Shown in pieces: positions 24,686-32,941 of a stretch of DNA of 36,057 nucleotides. Position 1 is the first letter of the stretch. Every line of letters starts with the position of its first letter. A program made the position numbers and the translations under genes. This DNA comes from Synergistaceae bacterium (GTDB lineage: Bacteria > Synergistota > Synergistia > Synergistales > Synergistaceae). The DNA lies in assembly GCA_021372895.1 (NCBI GenBank), contig JAJFTP010000011.1, positions 1-36,057 on the forward strand, in the 5' to 3' direction. The notes beneath the pieces are model-generated. The model saw only the letters and a program-made list of their open reading frames with translations. It made no database searches and was not told where the DNA came from.

Positions 24686-25693
24686 TTATTTAACAGATTT
24701 GCCTAGGTGCTTCTCAAATTCCTCCATAAGCTCTTTTGTCATCCCGCGCTTACCAAGCTCCGGCCACGTTGTGATGCAGGCTTCTTTGATGGGCTTAAGC
24801 TCTGCTTCGGTATATCTGAATACTTTGATGCCCTTCTTCTCCATAAGGTCCATGTACTTGTTATCTTCTGATTTTGCATTGTCGATGGAGCGAAGTGTAT
24901 ATTTCTTTGCTACTTCCTGGAAAACTTTCTGGTCTGCCGGTGTAAGCTTCTTCCAGGATTTTTCGCTTACCATCATTGCGAGGTATTCCATTGAATAGTT
25001 TGTATGATACCAGTATTTCAGCACGTCGCCGAGTATCGTGTACGCAGCTGCCACAGGATAGCCGTCAACTGCATCGCAGACTCCGGTCTGCATTGACTGA
25101 TAAACATCCGAGTAGGGGATGGTGATCGGACGGAAACCCATTGCCTTTGCGCCGAGGGTATAGACATCCATATTAGGTACACGTGTGAGAACACCCTTGT
25201 CGACCTTCGGGTTAAGGGGTTCTTTGAGAGGTTTCGTTGAGCCGATACCGATCATACCCTCAATATAAGACCCGATCAGTCTTACGCCGAGTGCGCTTGA
25301 AAGTTCGTTAAGTTTGTTGGGGAGCCATGCGCCGGGGACGAAAACTTTCTTCGCCTCGTCGTAGCCGCTCACATAACCGTTGATGTAGACGAGCTCAAGT
25401 CGCGGATCAAATTCACTGGCTATTGACATAAGGGACATGTCGATCGTGCCGCGGATCATTTCTTCCATAACGAGCGAGTAATTGCCGAGCTGGTTTGCCG
25501 GATAGACCTTTATCTCTACGCGGCCGTTGGTCTTCTGTGCGATTTCTTTTGCCATTGCATTCATGGTTTTGGTTGCCATGTGGTCTGGGGGAGACTGTCC
25601 TGCGAAGCGGAAAACAATCGGAGCTGCCGTTGCCGGTGTGACTATCGCTGCAAAGAGGAATACCACTGCTAGCAATACTGCAAATTTCTTCAA
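24686..25693 (-). CDS. dctP: TRAP transporter solute-binding protein, DctP family
   Basis: Periplasmic receptor of the adjacent DctQM permease, 335 residues. Signal peptide about 1-24 (FAVLLAVVFLFAAIV, then ATAAP). Mature start IVFRFAGQSPPDHMA, with PANQLGNYS, EEMIRGTIDMSLMS and VLTRVPNMDVY (Arg near residue 171 expected to hold the substrate carboxylate). The start codon is TTG with GGGAGAG upstream; no ATG near it would keep the signal peptide. It is a close paralogue of the receptor at 20614-21627. The operon order is receptor, DctQ, DctM. Confidence 0.94.
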   Translation of the reverse strand: MKKFAVLLAVVFLFAAIVTPATAAPIVFRFAGQSPPDHMATKTMNAMAKEIAQKTNGRVEIKVYPANQLGNYSLVMEEMIRGTIDMSLMSIASEFDPRLELVYINGYVSGYDEAKKVFVPGAWLPNKLNELSSALGVRLIGSYIEGMIGIGSTKPLKEPLNPKVDKGVLTRVPNMDVYTLGAKAMGFRPITIPYSDVYQSMQTGVCDAVDGYPVAAAYTILGDVLKYWYHTNYSMEYLAMMVSEKSWKKLTPADQKVFQEVAKKYTLRSIDNAKSEDNKYMDLMEKKGIKVFRYTEAELKPIKEACITTWPELGKRGMTKELMEEFEKHLGKSVK

Positions 25694-25917
25694 TTAAAAA
25701 CTCTCCCTTCAAAATCCCTATTCTCCAAATATGATGCTGTTTCCGGGCCTAAGGTAACAAAGAATTAAAAAAAGCTCAATTTGACTTCAGATTATTTCTG
25801 TCACAACCCTCCTTTCTGAAATAAAAAAATAACTCTTCTGAATTTTTGCCAATATTCCAAATCAACTCCTACGCTAGGTTTGAAATACTGATTAAAAAAT
25901 ACTTAATCTTACAAAAT

Positions 25918-25946
25918 AAATTACATCATACCGCCAGTTTAGTCAA
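25918..25946 (-). promoter_or_regulatory. Promoter of the DctPQM operon
   Basis: TTGACT (25941-25946), 17 bases, TAATTT (25918-25923) on the minus strand. The leader to the TTG start is about 220 bases. A perfect 8-bp palindrome TGTATACA (26001-26008) lies 54 bases upstream. Confidence 0.65.
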
Positions 25947-26081
25947 TTGCCTTTAACCGTTTTTACATACAGATTGATATTTTAGGGTGCTATTTTCTAG
26001 TGTATACAATGAGCACTTTAACATATTATGCGCTGTAAATACAATTTAAGAACTGCACAAGACAGCAAAATACGTTATATT

Positions 26082-26633
26082 TCAGATGGGAAATAACGTT
26101 CCTGAAAGGAGAACGGCGCCTATTGCACCGTATAGGAGAAGCAGAATAGGGGGATTTTCCCTGAAAATGCGGCAGAATTTTAAAAGCAGCAGACCAAAGA
26201 CAAAAAGAGCCAAGGCGACCGACCCATTACCTATCGTTGCTTTCAAAGGCGACAAAAGAGATAGGAAAAGAAGCCCTGCGACAACAGGGCGCAGAAAGGC
26301 TTTAATTCTCTTGCTGTTTTCATCGGAAGCAAATTTGAGCAACTGTATAACAATGCTCAGCAGGGCAATAGGTGCCGCAACAAGCGAAAGGGTCGCGACA
26401 AATGAGCCCCAAAAACCCGCCTGCTGGAACCCTACGAATGTCGCGGCGTTTATCGCTATCGGTCCCGGTGTAACCTGAGACATCGCAAGTACCTGGTTGA
26501 ACTGTTCTCTTGTCAGCCAGCCGGTGCTGGTAACCAGCTGATATTCGATCAGCGGAAGCGTGGAGAGTCCCCCTCCGAATGCGCATATACCCACCTGAGC
26601 AAATGCAGCGGCAAGTCCGGCCAGCATGTTCAT
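26082..26633 (-). CDS. Chromate-type transporter, short CHR protein (second of a pair)
   Basis: Half-size CHR-family membrane protein, 183 residues. Family features are CAFGGGLSTLPLIEYQLV near residue 17, TREQFNQVLAMSQVTPGPIAINAATFVGF (the PGP block), and several hydrophobic segments. In short-chain CHR systems two such half proteins act together in place of one full-length ChrA. Its ATG overlaps the stop of the partner gene by four bases. Whether the natural substrate is chromate or another anion such as sulfate is not known; no chromate resistance regulator is nearby. Confidence 0.9.
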   Translation of the reverse strand: MNMLAGLAAAFAQVGICAFGGGLSTLPLIEYQLVTSTGWLTREQFNQVLAMSQVTPGPIAINAATFVGFQQAGFWGSFVATLSLVAAPIALLSIVIQLLKFASDENSKRIKAFLRPVVAGLLFLSLLSPLKATIGNGSVALALFVFGLLLLKFCRIFRENPPILLLLYGAIGAVLLSGTLFPI

Positions 26634-27166
26634 TTTTTAAAGACTGCCCTTTCTCTCAACAGCTGGATAGCTATCGCCGCAGACATTGCAAGAAAAGGAT
26701 GGATATGAAATATTCCTATCATTGCGATTACTGCAGCAAAAGGCACAGCATTCCACCATCCGGCAGACAGTGTGTTCTTGACATTGTCGAAGACCACGGT
26801 CGTGATGATAGCGCTGGTGCCTGCGAGAACGCCCCGAAAGAACCCCTGGACCCCTGGTACATCTGAATATTTCAATATTAACGGGGAAAGAAAAAGTACA
26901 ATAATAAAGGGGGGGAAAATAGCACCTGATACAGCGGCGACACTGCCTGGAAACCCTCTGTAATGACGGCCCATTATCCATGATATTGAAACGGCGAGAG
27001 GTCCGGGCATCGACGCGGCAAGGCTGATCATATCAGCAAATTCTTCAGCATCAATATCCATGCGCTTTTCCTCTTCAAGCTGGACCATCCCAAGGATAAC
27101 AATTCCCCCTCCAAAGGTGACAGCGCTTATTTTGAAAAAGAAGAAAAACAGCTCAAACAACGTCAT
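26630..27166 (-). CDS. Chromate-type transporter, short CHR protein (first of a pair)
   Basis: 178 residues. The N-terminal block ISAVTFGGGIVILGMV with QLEEEKRMDIDAEEFADMISLAASMPGPLAVSISW is the CHR signature, including FGGG and PGP. It has hydrophobic segments similar in layout to its partner, consistent with opposite-topology halves. A GGAG site lies before the ATG. An open frame of 64 codons (27153-27347) runs into its start but lacks a ribosome site and is not called. Confidence 0.9.
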   Translation of the reverse strand: MTLFELFFFFFKISAVTFGGGIVILGMVQLEEEKRMDIDAEEFADMISLAASMPGPLAVSISWIMGRHYRGFPGSVAAVSGAIFPPFIIVLFLSPLILKYSDVPGVQGFFRGVLAGTSAIITTVVFDNVKNTLSAGWWNAVPFAAVIAMIGIFHIHPFLAMSAAIAIQLLRERAVFKK

Positions 27167-27329
27167 TTACATCTGCTCCGTTTTTGCTAAGATTTAGTCC
27201 TGACTTGCTTTGCAACAATGATAGATGATATAGGATGAAAAGAAAACAACATCCGATGCTCCACATAATCACATCCAGCCCAAAACACGGGCGGTCAGAG
27301 CTGTTCTCTGACAATACCTGATTATCGTT

Positions 27330-27356
27330 CATGTAAAAAAATCGCATTTTTACATG
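27330..27356. promoter_or_regulatory. Inverted repeat upstream of the CHR genes
   Basis: CATGTAAAAA (27330-27339) and TTTTTACATG (27347-27356) are exact inverse copies with a 7-base spacer. A second palindrome, ATGCCA/TGGCAT, is at 27391-27406. Both lie in the divergent gap between the CHR pair and the next plus-strand unit, so they may be operators. Confidence 0.35.
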
Positions 27357-27451
27357 TTAAATACAGACCTGGCCTGTTATTGGTTTATCCATGCCAAATG
27401 TGGCATATAATATACGAGGCTTGACAAATAAAATTAAAAATGATTAAAAGC

Positions 27452-27620
27452 GATCAACTGAACTTTCCCAGTTATTCCTATATAGTGGCAGTGGCCTTAT
27501 AGGCCTTTTCCCCCGTCTTCCTATCATGTTTTCCAGACGGGATCAAGGGTCTTTAAAGCGTTGAAACTACCGGGCTCCTGCTTGGAAACATGCGGAAGAT
27601 GGCGGAAAAGTTCAGTGATC
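27452..27620. ncRNA. Candidate structured RNA (or small inverted-repeat element), strand uncertain
   Basis: The ends GATCAACTGAACTTTCC (27452-27468) and GGAAAAGTTCAGTGATC (27604-27620) pair over 16 base pairs with two single-base bulges. Inside, CCGTCTTCC (27513-27521) pairs with GGAAGATGG (27594-27602), and CATGTTTTCC (27525-27534) with GGAAACATG (27584-27592). A small hairpin GGCC-TTATA-GGCC sits at 27493-27505. On the plus strand TTGACA (27421-27426), 17 bases and TTAAAA (27444-27449) lie directly upstream. No open frame covers it. Size and single-rod shape recall 6S RNA, but I cannot match any known family. Confidence 0.4.
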
Positions 27621-27682
27621 AAGACAACCAGTTATATTTAGTGCTAAAGTGATAATATATAATTTTTTGGGGGGGCAAGGGT

Positions 27683-28405
27683 ATGAAAAAACCAGTTGTA
27701 TTTTTTGTTGCGATACTTCTTATGCTGTTTAATGCTGCGCAATTATCTGCCGGAGAGGCGGAAAAACGCGTAGCTAAAGAGATTGGAGGTTTACTTATAG
27801 AAGAGTTCAAGCCCGATTCGCTGAAACTTAAAATAAGCGACGGAGGCAGTTTTATCTGGGCTGAGATGGTCGGCGCAAACATCGAGGCGATTCGCATTGA
27901 AAATATGAAGCTGAGGGCAATGCTTAAAGAAGCACCGAAACAGGCCCTTTCAGGCGACAAATACGGGCTTGCAAATCTTATTATGATGTCGGAAGGCGAG
28001 GTCGTTTTGCTTGAAAAGGATGTAAATAACTATTTTCTTGCCGGCATAAACACCAAAGGTTTTTCAAACCTGAAATTCGATTTTACACCGGAAGGCTTTT
28101 CTGCAGATGGGATATTTTCCGCAAAGTTTCTCTTTACGATAAAAATCAGACTCAAGGCAAAAGGAGTGCTCGGCCTCCAGGCGGATGGAGTATATCTTGA
28201 AAATACTGCTATTTATGTCGAAGGGGTCAAACAGCCGGAAAGCCTTACAAGCATGATCATTGGCAAAGTCAATCCCCTTTTGCCTTTTAAAAAAATCCCA
28301 TTTCCCGTCAGTTTCAAGAAAATTAAAATGACTGACACTTCGGCAATAATGACAAGCGATCCAAAGCCGTTTACAAAGGGGGAGAGCTGGAGCTGGCATA
28401 AATAA
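27683..28405 (+). CDS. Secreted DUF2993 (LmeA-like) family protein
   Basis: 240 residues with a signal peptide (MKKPVVFFVAILLMLF, then QLSAGEAEK). The rest is beta-rich with alternating polar and hydrophobic residues. The C-terminal part (VNPLLPFKKIPFPVSFKKIKMTD) resembles DUF2993, a family whose characterised member LmeA acts at the cell envelope. The family call is tentative; no catalytic motif is visible. GGGGGG and AAGGG precede the ATG. It is monocistronic with an intrinsic terminator further downstream, next to the origin region. Confidence 0.6.
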   Translation: MKKPVVFFVAILLMLFNAAQLSAGEAEKRVAKEIGGLLIEEFKPDSLKLKISDGGSFIWAEMVGANIEAIRIENMKLRAMLKEAPKQALSGDKYGLANLIMMSEGEVVLLEKDVNNYFLAGINTKGFSNLKFDFTPEGFSADGIFSAKFLFTIKIRLKAKGVLGLQADGVYLENTAIYVEGVKQPESLTSMIIGKVNPLLPFKKIPFPVSFKKIKMTDTSAIMTSDPKPFTKGESWSWHK

Positions 28406-28546
28406 GTAGGATATAAACTTAGGTGACAAACTCTATGATTGATTTCGCACTTTATCATCAATAGATGAAAACTGCACAATACCAGTGATAAGCGATAAAA
28501 TTCATTCAGACAGGCCGGCCGGCAACAAAATATAATAACGAATTTA

Positions 28547-28571
28547 CGCGGGGATAACCCCCGCGTTTTTT
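28547..28571 (+). terminator. Intrinsic terminator between the DUF2993 gene and the origin region
   Basis: CGCGGGG, short loop, CCCCGCG, then six T. Confidence 0.85.
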
Positions 28572-28712
28572 CATGCGTATTTCCATCTCTCGCCGTTTTA
28601 TACTAAACATCAAATAAGGTCTATTCTGTTACACACTTCATGGAAACTTATTTTTAGTCTCTTATTTGTCTTATTTATTGTTTTTAGAAAAGTATCGAAA
28701 TATACACAATTT

Positions 28713-29029
28713 CTATCCACATGCTGTGGATATCTCTTTGCCCTTTCCTTCCTTTCGCATTCTTTCCACTTCTGGAGGGGGAGACCTTTTAATAATAATA
28801 ACAAATTGTATTTATTAAAGTCATATATTTACTGATCTATAATGTTTTATTCACAGATGTCACAATACTATCCAGATGTTATGCACGACTGTTTAATCAA
28901 GTTGGTCAAAAAATGTCAATATACCCCCGGGGTTGTGTTTTTTTACGCTTGTTCTCCACCGCTGCTTTTTTGCACGAGATACTATGCCATTAAATATTTT
29001 GTGGATATGTGTATATCTTTTGTGGATTT
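28713..29029. promoter_or_regulatory. DnaA boxes and A+T-rich DNA upstream of dnaA
   Basis: Near-consensus DnaA boxes: CTATCCACA (28713-28721) and TGTGGATAT (28725-28733) as an inverted pair, TGTGGATAT (29000-29008) and TGTGGATTT (29021-29029). The stretch 28790-28857 is nearly all A and T and could unwind. These fit autoregulation of dnaA and possibly one half of a bipartite origin. Confidence 0.6.
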
Positions 29030-29142
29030 AAAAGACGTTTTGTTTTTGCGTTTTAAATATTCCTCCGCGCCGACCCCTTTCATGATAAAATTATGTTGCT
29101 TTTCTATTTCGTCTTCTTTTTTTACCTTTGAGGTGAGAGTGA

Positions 29143-30483
29143 ATGCTGAAGGAACTGGATGTTATCTGGAACGAGTTTAAGATGCACTGTGTGGGGATGC
29201 TTTCCGCTGCGGATAATGCGGCAAAGACATATTTGGATACATGCCTTCCCGTATCTCTTGATGACGGGGTGCTTGTTCTTGACGTACCCACACCATTTGC
29301 CAAGGAACAGATAAAATCCAGATTTCTCACGCAAATGAAGACAATTCTCGCAGAGACTGGTTTTGGAACTGATATTGAGATAAAGGTAAGCCAGGAGACA
29401 AAAGATGATGTGGGTGCGGAGGATCGCGCAATTGCAGCAGCGGCTCCTATAAGGTTTGGGACCAGCCGTAACGGGCTTAATCCCAATTATGTCTTCTCTA
29501 CCTTTGTGGTTGGAAAATCAAACAGGCTTCCCCATGCGGCGTGCCTTGCAGTTGCAGAATCACCCGGTATAGCCTACAACCCTTTATTCATCTGGGGAAA
29601 GGTCGGCCTTGGGAAGACGCACTTGATGCATGCGATCGGACATCACATAGAAAATACTCAGTCTAATACCAAGGTTCTTTATGTCAGCTCCGAAAAATTC
29701 ACAAATGATTTTATAACGGCAATACGAAACAACACCAACGATCAGTTCCGCGCCCGTTACAGGGAATTGGATGTCCTGATGATAGACGATATCCAGTTTA
29801 TTGGTGACAAAGAGGGAACGCAGGAAGAATTTTTTCATACTTTCAACTCTCTTCACAACTCAAAAAAACAGGTAATAATAAGCTCTGACAGGCCGCCGAA
29901 AGATATACAGGGAGTAGAGGACAGGCTTGTATCAAGATTCGAATGGGGCCTTGTAACCGATATACAGCCGCCTGATCTTGAAACACGTGTGGCCATTCTG
30001 CAGAAAAAGGCAGAAATTAAAAATTATACTATTCCTGCTGATATAATTTTATTTATCGCCCAAAACGTACCAAGCAATATCAGGGAGCTTGAGGGCACCT
30101 TAAATCGAGTTGTAGCATGTTCCGAGTTCAACGAAGAGCCGATAAACATGGAAAATGTAACTGTTTGGCTCAAGGATATGATCCGCGAAAATAATTCCGG
30201 TCCTGTCAGCATAGGTCTTATTCAGCAGATGGTTTCGGAGACCTTTGGTTTCTCTATTGATGATCTTTTATCTCAGAACAGAACAGCCGATCTGGCGCTT
30301 GCAAGACAGATCGCCATGTATCTTGCAAGGAATAAGACCGGTGAAAGCCTTCAGCAGATAAGCTATTCGTTTAATAAAAAAGATCACACCACAGTCATTC
30401 ATGCCTGTAAAAAGGTGGAAAAACTCATAAAGACTGATTTACGCGTACGCTCTTTTGTGGATAATATTGCTAGTAAACTATAA
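29143..30483 (+). CDS. dnaA: Chromosomal replication initiator protein DnaA
   Basis: Binds DnaA boxes and opens the origin. 446 residues with the usual four domains. The AAA+ domain has Walker A WGKVGLGKTH (151-160; commonly GGVGLGKT), Walker B VLMIDDIQF (about 211-219), sensor I ISSDRPP and an arginine-finger region RLVSRFEWGL. The DNA-binding domain IV has DHTTVIHACKKVE, the family signature, but is preceded by NKK where most DnaA proteins have a GGR or GR motif. GAGGTGAG sits just ahead of the ATG. It is flanked on both sides by DnaA boxes. Confidence 0.98.
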   Translation: MLKELDVIWNEFKMHCVGMLSAADNAAKTYLDTCLPVSLDDGVLVLDVPTPFAKEQIKSRFLTQMKTILAETGFGTDIEIKVSQETKDDVGAEDRAIAAAAPIRFGTSRNGLNPNYVFSTFVVGKSNRLPHAACLAVAESPGIAYNPLFIWGKVGLGKTHLMHAIGHHIENTQSNTKVLYVSSEKFTNDFITAIRNNTNDQFRARYRELDVLMIDDIQFIGDKEGTQEEFFHTFNSLHNSKKQVIISSDRPPKDIQGVEDRLVSRFEWGLVTDIQPPDLETRVAILQKKAEIKNYTIPADIILFIAQNVPSNIRELEGTLNRVVACSEFNEEPINMENVTVWLKDMIRENNSGPVSIGLIQQMVSETFGFSIDDLLSQNRTADLALARQIAMYLARNKTGESLQQISYSFNKKDHTTVIHACKKVEKLIKTDLRVRSFVDNIASKL

Positions 30484-30711
30484 TTTCCCACTGTGTTTTT
30501 TGTGAATCTATATGTGCATAGATCAGCTTATGTCTTTTTCCACACCGAAATTGTGGATATTGTGGATAAAATAAGGATTCTCTCTTGATTTTATCCACCA
30601 AAAAAATCCTTTCTCTGTCTTGTTTTTTTTGCGTTTTACACATTTCCACAGCACCTATTACGACGAATATTATTTTTTAATATAAAAGAAAAGAAATAGG
30701 GAGGTCTACTT
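30484..30711. other. oriC: Probable oriC (dnaA-dnaN intergenic DnaA-box cluster)
   Basis: In 228 bases: TTTTCCACA (30536-30544), TGTGGATAT (30552-30560), a perfect TGTGGATAA (30561-30569), TTATCCACC (30591-30599), and ATTTCCACA (30642-30650), followed by an A+T-rich stretch (30660-30697). Two boxes are directly adjacent in the same orientation. No genes. This arrangement between dnaA and dnaN is typical of bacterial origins. Confidence 0.75.
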
Positions 30712-31878
30712 ATGAAGCTTATTATCAACAAAAAACAATTCCTGCAGAGCTGGGGGCTTGCCGAGAGAAGCACATCCAGTTCAAGCTCCATGAACATACT
30801 TTCCTCGGTTCTGATAAAAGCTTCCTTTGATGAGGTCTCTCTTCAGGCAACTGATATCCGGACATCCATAATATGCTCCGCTTCCGGCGTTACCGTTGTA
30901 GAGCAAGGAGAAGCGGTTTTCCCGATAAAGATGGTCAGTGATCTATTTAAAAAAGCACCGGGAGAGGAATTTACTCTATCTGTCATTGATGGTAAGGTTG
31001 TTTTGAAGGCAGGAAGGAGCAAGTATAATTTCAGTACATATCCGGTAAGTGAATTTCCGGTCCTTCCTTCTTCCGGATCAGCAAAGCTCTTTTGTAAAAT
31101 TTCAGCGAAAGAACTGACAGAGGTACTGGAAGAGGGAACGCTTGCAGCATCGACAGGTGAAGAATTTCCTCTTTATCTGTCTTCTGCAAATTTTCAGATA
31201 TCGAACGGAATATTGAACATCATATCAACGGATACAAGAAGGCTTGCCCTTTCCGGAGCTGTGGTCCTTGAATCAACAGATGGTGTCAGTTCTCTGCTTC
31301 CTATGAAAGGAGTAAAAGAAGTCCAGAGGATACTTGGGTCTTTAAATCCAAATTCCATAGTTGATATACTTTATGATGATGCTCAGTTTTACTTCAAGGC
31401 GGAAAATGTTGAATTTACAGTAAGACGTGTAGAATCGCGGTTTCCTCCTTATGAAAAAATTCTTCCTAAAAGTAATACAACAAGTATTACTATTGATAGG
31501 GGTGATCTTATTTCCGCACTTGAGCGGGTGGATGTGATTGTAAGGGATTATAACCGTATGGTGATACTTGATATAATTACAGGCGAGAGTTTAGTAATGA
31601 GAGCCAAAGCTCCTGACTTTGGTCAGGCGGTTGAAGAGATAAATGCAGATATAACAGGAGAAACATTAAGAATGGCAGTAAATTCCAAGTTCTTTATGGA
31701 AGCACTTAAAGTAATGCGTGACTCTGATGTGAGACTTACATTTAACGGTCCATCCGGGCATATGGCAGTCAGGCATACAGATAGTGATAAATTTTTATGT
31801 CTTATTGCTCCGATTAATTTATCCGAAGAAGAAATGAAGATAGAAAAAACCGGGATAACTGATGGAGACGGGTTTTAG
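30712..31878 (+). CDS. dnaN: DNA polymerase III subunit beta (sliding clamp)
   Basis: Ring-shaped processivity clamp, 388 residues, slightly longer than the common 366-380. It begins MKLIINKKQFLQSW and continues with three repeated clamp domains; the block DTRRLALSGAV marks domain 2 and FLCLIAPIN the C-terminus in a position corresponding to the usual Y-(L/V)-(I/V)-MP-(M/L)-R end. Here the clamp end is followed by an extra tail of about 20 residues. AGGGAGGT precedes the ATG. It overlaps recF by 17 bases. Confidence 0.95.
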   Translation: MKLIINKKQFLQSWGLAERSTSSSSSMNILSSVLIKASFDEVSLQATDIRTSIICSASGVTVVEQGEAVFPIKMVSDLFKKAPGEEFTLSVIDGKVVLKAGRSKYNFSTYPVSEFPVLPSSGSAKLFCKISAKELTEVLEEGTLAASTGEEFPLYLSSANFQISNGILNIISTDTRRLALSGAVVLESTDGVSSLLPMKGVKEVQRILGSLNPNSIVDILYDDAQFYFKAENVEFTVRRVESRFPPYEKILPKSNTTSITIDRGDLISALERVDVIVRDYNRMVILDIITGESLVMRAKAPDFGQAVEEINADITGETLRMAVNSKFFMEALKVMRDSDVRLTFNGPSGHMAVRHTDSDKFLCLIAPINLSEEEMKIEKTGITDGDGF

Positions 31879-32941
31879 CAGAGTAAGGTTCAATAACTTT
31901 AAAAATCTGGAGCCCCGGGAGATGAAATGGTCCCCGGGGCTGAATTTGCTTACAGGAGTTAATGGCTCAGGCAAGACGAACATACTTGAAGGAATTAATA
32001 TTATATCGGGATGGGGGCCTCTTGAAAGAGGTACCAGAACAAACTCTCTTCCGACATGGAACAGCGGTACCAGTGATGTACAGCTTACAGGACAGTTAAA
32101 CAGCGAATATGGAGAGATAATCAAGGTAAAAATCTCCGGCAGATATTCCATTAAAATAGACGATAAGACGATAAAAGCCGCTGAACTCCGCTGTAAAATA
32201 CCTGTACTCTCTTTTCTTCCAAACGACATGTCCATACTTGAGGATTCCGCATCTTACAGGCGTAGGCTCCTGGATATGATCCTTGCTCTTCTTATCCCCG
32301 CATATGCAGTAAGATTGTGTGATTATAGAAGGGGTATCCGCCAGAAGTCAATATTGCTCGGAAAGGGATACTCCGCCGCCATAGTAGATCGAGCTCTCGT
32401 GTCACTTGCTGCGTGGATATGGAGAATGAGAGAGGAAGCAGTACTGTTGCTCTCAGATTGTATGGAAGGACTGGGGGAACTTTTACCCGCAAGGATAGGA
32501 CTGTCTCTGGCAAGGGGCGGCGCCGGTTTTGCAGAAGACACGGAAGAAGATTATATAAAAGCACTTCAAATCAACAGAGTAAAAGAAGCTGCACTCAGAG
32601 CTTCTGTCGTTGGACCGCACAGGGATGATCTGGTAATAACTGCGGATGGAAAATCAGCAGCAATGTCTCTTAGCAGGGGACTGCGCCGAAGAGTTGCCAT
32701 CGCATTGATGCTTGCAGCATCAGACGGGGTACGCCGAAAGCTTGGCAGAGAGCCGGTGCTGCTTCTGGATGAAGTTACCGCAGAGTTGGATGCAGAGGGA
32801 AGAAAAGTATTGTTTGAAGCGCTGACAGAAAGAAAAGGGCAGGTTTTTGCTGCAACGGCCGAACCGTTCATATCTGGTTTTCCAGGGAAAGTATATACTG
32901 TTTCAGAAGGAAGAGTGATAAGTTCCAATGATGATTTATAA
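31862..32941 (+). CDS. recF: DNA replication and repair protein RecF
   Basis: SMC-like ATPase that loads RecA at gaps, 359 residues. N-terminal FNNFKNLEPREM, Walker A GVNGSGKT (32-39), ABC-type signature MSLSRGLRRRVAIAL, Walker B PVLLLDEVTAELD. The usual signature has more S-x-G-E-Q; here it reads SRGLRR. The start lies inside dnaN with only a weak ribosome site, suggesting coupling. It overlaps mnmG by 14 bases. Confidence 0.94.
   Translation: METGFSRVRFNNFKNLEPREMKWSPGLNLLTGVNGSGKTNILEGINIISGWGPLERGTRTNSLPTWNSGTSDVQLTGQLNSEYGEIIKVKISGRYSIKIDDKTIKAAELRCKIPVLSFLPNDMSILEDSASYRRRLLDMILALLIPAYAVRLCDYRRGIRQKSILLGKGYSAAIVDRALVSLAAWIWRMREEAVLLLSDCMEGLGELLPARIGLSLARGGAGFAEDTEEDYIKALQINRVKEAALRASVVGPHRDDLVITADGKSAAMSLSRGLRRRVAIALMLAASDGVRRKLGREPVLLLDEVTAELDAEGRKVLFEALTERKGQVFAATAEPFISGFPGKVYTVSEGRVISSNDDL

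Noticed and set aside
26082-27166. Two CHR genes as a broken full-length chrA
   Set aside because: Each half has its own complete CHR signature and the ATGA overlap and ribosome site fit a normal short-chain pair.
27153-27347. 64-codon frame leading into the CHR genes, with one hydrophobic segment
   Set aside because: No ribosome site before any start; the region also holds palindromes. Could be real but not supported.
27452-27620. Calling the folded element 6S RNA or SRP RNA
   Set aside because: The SRP GGAAGGAAGCAGC-type motif is absent and the central loop is too lopsided for a confident 6S call.
28842-29180. 112-codon frame upstream of dnaA
   Set aside because: Overlaps dnaA start and DnaA boxes; Cys/Phe-rich random-like translation.
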